The translations under genes and the position numbers were made by a program. Shown in pieces: positions 5,713 to 9,416 of a stretch of DNA of 9,416 bases. Origin of the DNA: Planctomycetota bacterium (GTDB taxonomy: Bacteria; Planctomycetota; Phycisphaerae; UBA1845). The notes beneath the pieces were generated by a model that had not been told where the DNA came from, made no database searches, and worked only from the letters and a program-made list of their open reading frames with translations. The first letter of the stretch is position 1. Every line of letters starts with the position of its first letter. The stretch spans positions 1 to 9,416 of the forward strand of contig JADFRH010000069.1 in the NCBI GenBank assembly GCA_022561415.1, written 5' to 3'.

Positions 5713-6834
5713 TCAACCGAAACGGACGCTGTAGACCGGCGGTAGTTGGGTGGTGACGGTTTGCCAGGTGTCGCCCTGATCCTCGGTGACCCACACCGAG
5801 CCGGTGGTGGAGCCGAAGGCCAGCCGGTCGCCCGAGTCGTCAATGTCGAGTGCGTGGCGAAAGGTGAGGTCATACGCGAAATCTTGTGGCAGGCCGTTGG
5901 TGAGTACGTCGAATGACTTGCCTCCATCCCGTGTGCGACTGACCACGACCTTGCCGTCTACGGGAATGCGTTTCTCATCGCTGACGGCCGGTACGAGCCA
6001 GGCGGTTTGCGCGTCGACGGGATGAACCGCGACGGCGAAACCGAACGTCGACGGCTTGGCCGCGGTGATCTCGGACCAGCTGGCCGCATTGTCGGTGGAG
6101 CGAAACACGCCGTTGTGATGCTGGACCCAAAGCGTGTCGGGGGAGCCCTGACACTGGACCAAACAGTGCGGGTCTTGAATGGTAGGGTCGTTCTTTCGCT
6201 CAGGCGGCATGTAGTTGGCCCACATGCCATCCGCGCGGCACGCCCAGGTTTCACCGGCGTCTCGCGTCTGCCAGACGCCGCCGCAGGAGACGCCGACGGA
6301 CACATGTCGCGCATCGCGCGGGTCGACGCAGATGGAGTGAATGCCGGGGTAGTCGTACCCGCCGCCGAACCAGTGTTTTCGATCCGGTTGGTCCCAGAGC
6401 GAGCGGACCATCTGCCACGAATCGCCGCGGTCGCTCGAACGAAACATACCGCCCGGCAGCGTGCCGCACCAGAGCACGCCCGGCTCATCCGCGCCGCCGC
6501 CGGCCAGCGACCAGATCAGGTTGAGCGTCCAGGGAATCTCAATGCCTGCCATCGGGCAGCGATCGGGCTCGCGGCCTTCCGGAATTTTCGGATAGACCGG
6601 CGCAGCGCACTCCTGCCAGGTCACGCCGCCATCGCTCGAGCGGTGCAGCTTGATACCGAAGTGTCCGTGGTCGAGCGCGGCGTAGACGTGTCCGTCACGG
6701 TGGTCGGGGTAGACCAGGGTTACGTTGTCGCCTTCGAAGCACGCGCGCGTTACGGACCAGGGCGTCGCGCCGTGGCCGGTGCGCTCGATCGTAAAGAGAC
6801 CCTTTCGCGTGGAGACGAGAATTCGATCACTCAT
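5713..6834 (-). CDS. BNR/Asp-box beta-propeller protein (sialidase-like fold, function unknown)
   Basis: The protein has 373 residues and no signal peptide, so it should be cytoplasmic. Six Asp boxes (S/T-x-D-x-G-x-T-W) are visible: SSDGGVTW 66-73, SSDRGDSW 133-140, TRDAGETW 190-197, STDNAASW 246-253, TRDGGKSF 301-308 and TEDQGDTW 350-357. They mark the blades of a six- or seven-bladed propeller like sialidases and VPS10 domains. The N-terminus MSDRILVSTRKGLF is typical of the WD40/YVTN/BNR-like family often annotated as 'glycosyl hydrolase' or 'exo-alpha-sialidase'. The sialidase Arg triad cannot be assigned, so enzymatic activity is not claimed. The MoaD/ThiS-like gene lies 67 nt upstream on the same strand. 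ATG 6834 has no good Shine-Dalgarno; the 8-bp repeat array sits directly before it. Confidence 0.75.
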   Translation of the reverse strand: MSDRILVSTRKGLFTIERTGHGATPWSVTRACFEGDNVTLVYPDHRDGHVYAALDHGHFGIKLHRSSDGGVTWQECAAPVYPKIPEGREPDRCPMAGIEIPWTLNLIWSLAGGGADEPGVLWCGTLPGGMFRSSDRGDSWQMVRSLWDQPDRKHWFGGGYDYPGIHSICVDPRDARHVSVGVSCGGVWQTRDAGETWACRADGMWANYMPPERKNDPTIQDPHCLVQCQGSPDTLWVQHHNGVFRSTDNAASWSEITAAKPSTFGFAVAVHPVDAQTAWLVPAVSDEKRIPVDGKVVVSRTRDGGKSFDVLTNGLPQDFAYDLTFRHALDIDDSGDRLAFGSTTGSVWVTEDQGDTWQTVTTQLPPVYSVRFG

Positions 6835-6847
6835 AGGTATCTGCTAT

Positions 6848-6895
6848 CGTTTCAACGTTTCGATATTTCGACGTTTCGACGTTTCGACGTTTGAA
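6848..6895. repeat. Six tandem 8-bp repeats (CGTTTCGA) before the propeller gene
   Basis: Units are CGTTTCAA (6848), CGTTTCGA (6856), TATTTCGA (6864), CGTTTCGA (6872), CGTTTCGA (6880) and CGTTTGAA (6888), with no spacing. The array fills most of the 67-nt gap between the MoaD-like stop and the propeller start, ending 13 nt before the start codon. It is far more AT-rich than its surroundings. On the minus strand a TACAAT (6900-6895) at its upstream edge resembles a -10 box, but no matching -35 is found. Confidence 0.85.
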
Positions 6896-6901
6896 TTGTA
6901 T

Positions 6902-7171
6902 TTATCCACCCGACAGCGCCTGCATGACGAAAACTTCATCGCGTTCCGAGACCGGATCGGACAGCGAGGTTCGATCGCCGATCGGCTCGCCGTTGACGAA
7001 GATGTTCATGTGTCGGCGCAGCGCGCCCTGGTCGTCGAGCACATAACCGCGTGCCACTTCGTTCGCTTGGAAGAAATCCTCCAGCACGTCACGCACCGTG
7101 CGCCCGGTTACCTTGCACGTGGGGCACGCGACGTGACGTTGTATGTTGGGCGTAAATGAAATCGAAGGCAT
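6902..7171 (-). CDS. MoaD/ThiS-like ubiquitin-fold sulfur-carrier protein
   Basis: The protein has 89 residues from ATG 7171, chosen because AGGAAAAGG lies 8 nt before it and the fold begins at once; the frame extends to a TTG at 7228 without homology. The ubiquitin-like sulfur-carrier pattern is clear: PSISFTPNIQRH (2-13), a helix TVRDVLEDFF (25-34), RGYVLDDQGALRRHMNIFVN (41-60), and DEVFVMQALSGG (78-89). The C-terminal Gly-Gly is the site that is adenylated and converted to thiocarboxylate in MoaD, ThiS and CysO. Cys16 and Cys19 form a CxxC pair near the first loop, which ordinary MoaD lacks. No moaE, moeB or thiG is nearby, so a molybdopterin or thiamine role is not supported. Adjacency to the BNR propeller suggests a different shared task. 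Confidence 0.8.
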   Translation of the reverse strand: MPSISFTPNIQRHVACPTCKVTGRTVRDVLEDFFQANEVARGYVLDDQGALRRHMNIFVNGEPIGDRTSLSDPVSERDEVFVMQALSGG

Positions 7172-7199
7172 CGCGCAGACCTTTTCCTGAAACGGCCTC

Positions 7200-7228
7200 A
7201 GGTTAGGACGACCAGGCATGGGGGTCAA
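7200..7228 (-). promoter_or_regulatory. Possible promoter for the MoaD-like / propeller pair
   Basis: On the minus strand TTGACC (7228-7223) and TAACCT (7205-7200) are 17 bp apart. The -35 box is a 5/6 match and the -10 box only 3/6. Transcription would start near 7193, about 20 nt before ATG 7171, which supports that start over the upstream TTG. It would make the pair independent of the FeoB unit. Confidence 0.3.
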
Positions 7229-7260
7229 CGAAGCGGGCTGCGACCGGCGCTGGGTAGGTT

Positions 7261-7500
7261 CTAATGGTTGGAATCGGGAGGCTGGGTTAACTCCGGTCGA
7301 CCGACGCGCTCAAGCGGAACGAGAGGCTGCCGTCGCAGACCGGTGCGGGGTTTGGCGCTGCATGGCGGCTGGTTGGCGGCGCCGGGTTTGCTGGAGCACC
7401 CGCAGCCGCTTTCGCCTTTGAGCGTCCTTGTGAACACACGCAGAACCCAAAGGGCGGCGGCGACGGCGACCCCAATCGCGATAACATCTTGAACGCCCAC
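7261..7500 (-). CDS. FeoB-associated Cys-rich membrane protein
   Basis: The protein has 79 residues from GTG 7500, with AGGA 9 nt before it. An alternative GTG at 7521 would overlap the feoB stop. It has one membrane helix (VIAIGVAVAAALWVLRVF, 6-23), then a basic stretch TRTLKGESG and the motif GCGCSSK (32-38), with a further Cys47. This matches the small FeoB-associated Cys-rich proteins (PF12669-type): a helix followed by a Gly/Cys-rich tail, encoded directly after feoB. It lies 11 nt after the feoB stop, so it is surely co-transcribed. The proposed role is as an accessory to FeoB in ferrous-iron uptake, perhaps handling Fe(II) at the inner face. The tail continues for some 30 more polar, Pro-rich residues, longer than the usual ~50-70-residue members. 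Confidence 0.65.
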   Translation of the reverse strand: MGVQDVIAIGVAVAAALWVLRVFTRTLKGESGCGCSSKPGAANQPPCSAKPRTGLRRQPLVPLERVGRPELTQPPDSNH

Positions 7501-7511
7501 GACAACTGTTC

Positions 7512-9416
7512 CTATACCCACCGAGACGCGACCTGGAAGGTGATGAAGGCACCAACATAAGCCAGCGTGGTCATATACACAAACGTGAAGAGGGGCCAGC
7601 GCCACGATCGCGTTTCGCGTTTGATCACCGCCAGCGTGGCCCCGCATTGGCAGCACAACGCGAAGAACACCATGATCGACAGGGCGACGGGAATATTGAA
7701 GACCGGGCGCCCGTCGGGCCAGGTGGCGTTTTGCAGCTTGCTGCGGAGTCCGACCGAGTTCTCGTCGTGTTCCGCGCCGAGGTTGTAAATCGTGCCCATG
7801 GTGGCGATGACCACCTCGCGGGCGGGGAATGCGGCGATCGCGGCCGTCCCGATACGCCAGTCCCATCCCAGCGGTTCTACGATGGGTTCGATCCAGCGCC
7901 CCATCCGCCCGAGTACACTCTGCTCCAGGAAGGCGCCTGCCTCTTCTCGATCGATTTGGGTTAGACGGCGTTCCAGTTCCTGATTCAATTCAGCCAAAGG
8001 CGCGGCCGTTGCCTTGTCGCCCGCCCCCGACTGGGTTGCGTGTTCCCGGTGTGCTTCAACACGTTGCGCTTCGTATTGCTGCGCGATGGTTGCGGAATGC
8101 GGGTAGTACCCCAGCGCCCAGATGACGATCGCTACGGCAAAGATGATCGTACCGGCCGAGACCATGAATTCGCGACCCTGTTCATAGGCGCGGTAGAGCA
8201 CGGTGCGCGTCGAGGGCCATTTGAACTTCGGTAGTTCCATGAGAAACGGCGCCGACTCGCCTTTGAGTACGGTTCGCTTGAGCACCAGCGCCACGAGAAT
8301 CGCGACGACCGTGCCGACGCCGTACAAGGCAAACAACACGAGAACCTGGCTCGTGACCAGACCGCCGAGCAGCGGCGTCGCGGGTATGAAAGCGGCGATC
8401 AGCAGCATGTAGACCGGCAGCCGGGCGCTGCAGCTCATGAGCGGGGCGATCAGGATCGTCACGAAGCGATCGTTACGATCTTCGATGGTGCGGGTGGCCA
8501 TGATGCCTGGAATGGCGCAGGCGAATGACGAGAGAAGCGGGACAAAGGACTTGCCGCTGAGCCCGATCATGCCCATCCAGCGATCGAGAAGAAACGCGGC
8601 GCGGGCCATGTAGCCGCAGTCTTCGATGATCGCCAGAAACAGAAAGAGAATCACTATCTGAGGTAGAAAGATCAACACCGCGCCGACGCCGGCGATCACG
8701 CCATCGACCAACATGCTTTGAAGCGGACCCTCCGGCATCCGCTGGGCCACCAGCGTACCGAGCAGGCCCAGCGCCCCGTCGATGGTGTCGATCAAGGGCG
8801 CTGACCAGCTGTAGATCGATTGAAAGCAGGCCGCCATCAGCACGGCCAGAACCATAGTGCCCACGATCCTGTGCGTCAGAACTCGATCCAGTCGATCGGA
8901 AAAGGAACGAGGCGCGGTCTCCGGGCGTGTAACGACGCGCGCAACGATCTCCGCGATCCGGGCGTAGCGGCTGACGGGCAGGTCCATCAGCCCGGGCGTC
9001 ATGCGGACGAAGTAGCGCGGCGGCCGGTAGCGCTCGCGGTGCTTGCGGACCCGCTTCGAGGAGGACTGCAGCGGGTCGCGGTAGTCGCCGATCAGCGTGC
9101 CTTCCACCGTTACCCGCGTGCCGCCGTTGCGAGAGAGCGGTTGAAGCCGGGCCCGGGTCATGACCACGAGCGGGATCCGCCAGCGGGGAGCGTCGCCGGA
9201 AGGCCCGGCCAGCCAGTAGAGCCCGGCCCTGGCGGGCGCCTGAAAAGCGGCAGCGTGCTTGAGCAGGGATATTTCGCCGCCTCCGGCCTGCTTCCATTGT
9301 ACGGGATCCTCAGGCGCCATCTGCAGCGTGACGGCCTCGCCCACCAAGGGCCGCAGTGTAATCGTACAGGCAGACCCGGGCGGCAGGAAGACTGCGACGC
9401 CTTTCGGGTAGAAACA
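7512..9416 (-). CDS. feoB: FeoB ferrous-iron transporter core fused to an unrelated N-terminal region (5' end cut)
   Basis: The frame is open from the right edge: 634 visible residues, numbered here from the edge. From residue 150 onward it is FeoB: the end of the GDI helix (RYARIAEIVARVV, 150-162), SDRLDRVLTHRIVG (173-186), and then the polytopic membrane part. The gate motifs are CGYMARAAFLLDR (267-279), FACAIPGIMATRT (298-310) with the conserved Cys, MSCSARLPVY (327-336), FPAREVVIAT (530-539) and CCQCGATLAVIKRE (588-601). It imports Fe(II) across the inner membrane. Normally a GTPase domain and a helical GDI domain precede this core. Residues 1-149 instead are beta-rich, with no GxxxxGKS and no GDI helices. 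They include IGDYRDP (109-115), RERYRPPRYFVRMTP (127-141) and DLPVS (145-149). This part faintly resembles the region before the catalytic domain of some M15-type cell-wall peptidases. The change falls near 8970. Confidence 0.85.
   Translation of the reverse strand, partial: CFYPKGVAVFLPPGSACTITLRPLVGEAVTLQMAPEDPVQWKQAGGGEISLLKHAAAFQAPARAGLYWLAGPSGDAPRWRIPLVVMTRARLQPLSRNGGTRVTVEGTLIGDYRDPLQSSSKRVRKHRERYRPPRYFVRMTPGLMDLPVSRYARIAEIVARVVTRPETAPRSFSDRLDRVLTHRIVGTMVLAVLMAACFQSIYSWSAPLIDTIDGALGLLGTLVAQRMPEGPLQSMLVDGVIAGVGAVLIFLPQIVILFLFLAIIEDCGYMARAAFLLDRWMGMIGLSGKSFVPLLSSFACAIPGIMATRTIEDRNDRFVTILIAPLMSCSARLPVYMLLIAAFIPATPLLGGLVTSQVLVLFALYGVGTVVAILVALVLKRTVLKGESAPFLMELPKFKWPSTRTVLYRAYEQGREFMVSAGTIIFAVAIVIWALGYYPHSATIAQQYEAQRVEAHREHATQSGAGDKATAAPLAELNQELERRLTQIDREEAGAFLEQSVLGRMGRWIEPIVEPLGWDWRIGTAAIAAFPAREVVIATMGTIYNLGAEHDENSVGLRSKLQNATWPDGRPVFNIPVALSIMVFFALCCQCGATLAVIKRETRSWRWPLFTFVYMTTLAYVGAFITFQVASRWV

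Noticed and set aside
5396..5734. 112-codon plus-strand frame containing the purC-like peptide
   Set aside because: It overlaps the better-supported 63-residue gene in another frame; only the short purC-derived block is meaningful, and it is treated as part of the remnant.
6007..6894. 295-codon plus-strand frame opposite the propeller gene
   Set aside because: Antisense shadow; the minus-strand frame carries six Asp boxes.
6848..6895. CRISPR-like array
   Set aside because: Units are only 8 bp with no spacers; it is a simple tandem repeat.
1..9416. tRNA, rRNA, insertion sequence or integrase
   Set aside because: No cloverleaf, rRNA-like segment, transposase motif or terminal inverted repeats were recognised anywhere in the window.

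Overview
The window is GC-rich DNA from a bacterium. It carries a stand-alone FeoB iron-transport locus, an Ade1-type SAICAR synthetase, a glycoside-hydrolase-10-like protein without a signal peptide, a remnant of a Gly-rich-loop Ser/Thr kinase and a large sigma factor. This mix, with loosely packed short operons on both strands, fits Planctomycetota (possibly Phycisphaerae). That assignment is inference from gene style only; there is no rRNA or tRNA to confirm it.

Layout, left to right. (1) 1-306 (+): C-terminal end of a probable AAA+ ATPase, cut by the window edge. (2) 307-592: non-coding, with two pairs of short direct repeats and a good housekeeping-type promoter. (3) 593-1603 (+): a sigma-70 family factor with an unusual Cys-containing C-terminal extension. 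Its 3' end overlaps the convergent gene by 32 bp. (4) 3582-1572 (-): a two-gene unit, a GH10-fold protein that has lost both catalytic glutamates followed by a membrane-anchored ComEA-like helix-hairpin-helix protein. (5) 3583-3875: a divergent control region with one plausible promoter for each direction. (6) 3876-4775 (+): purC. (7) 4814-5508 (+): a nucleotidyltransferase and a 63-residue helical protein joined by an ATGA overlap, a candidate toxin-antitoxin-like module. (8) 5508-5651 (+): a broken chimera of a kinase start and a piece of purC, followed by a possible terminator. (9) 9416-5713 (-): FeoB (right edge cut), a small FeoB-associated Cys-rich membrane protein, a MoaD/ThiS-like sulfur-carrier protein and a six-Asp-box BNR beta-propeller. 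An array of six 8-bp repeats lies just upstream of the propeller gene.

How they work together: FeoB and the Cys-rich protein form a ferrous-iron uptake unit. The MoaD-like protein and the propeller look like a functional pair of unknown role. The GH10-like pseudoenzyme and the HhH protein are probably co-transcribed. The nucleotidyltransferase and its small partner form a compact accessory module. Two unrelated-gene junctions (kinase/purC near 5604 and unknown module/FeoB near 8970) are the most unusual structures. Each is either a real rearrangement or an assembly join and should be checked against reads.
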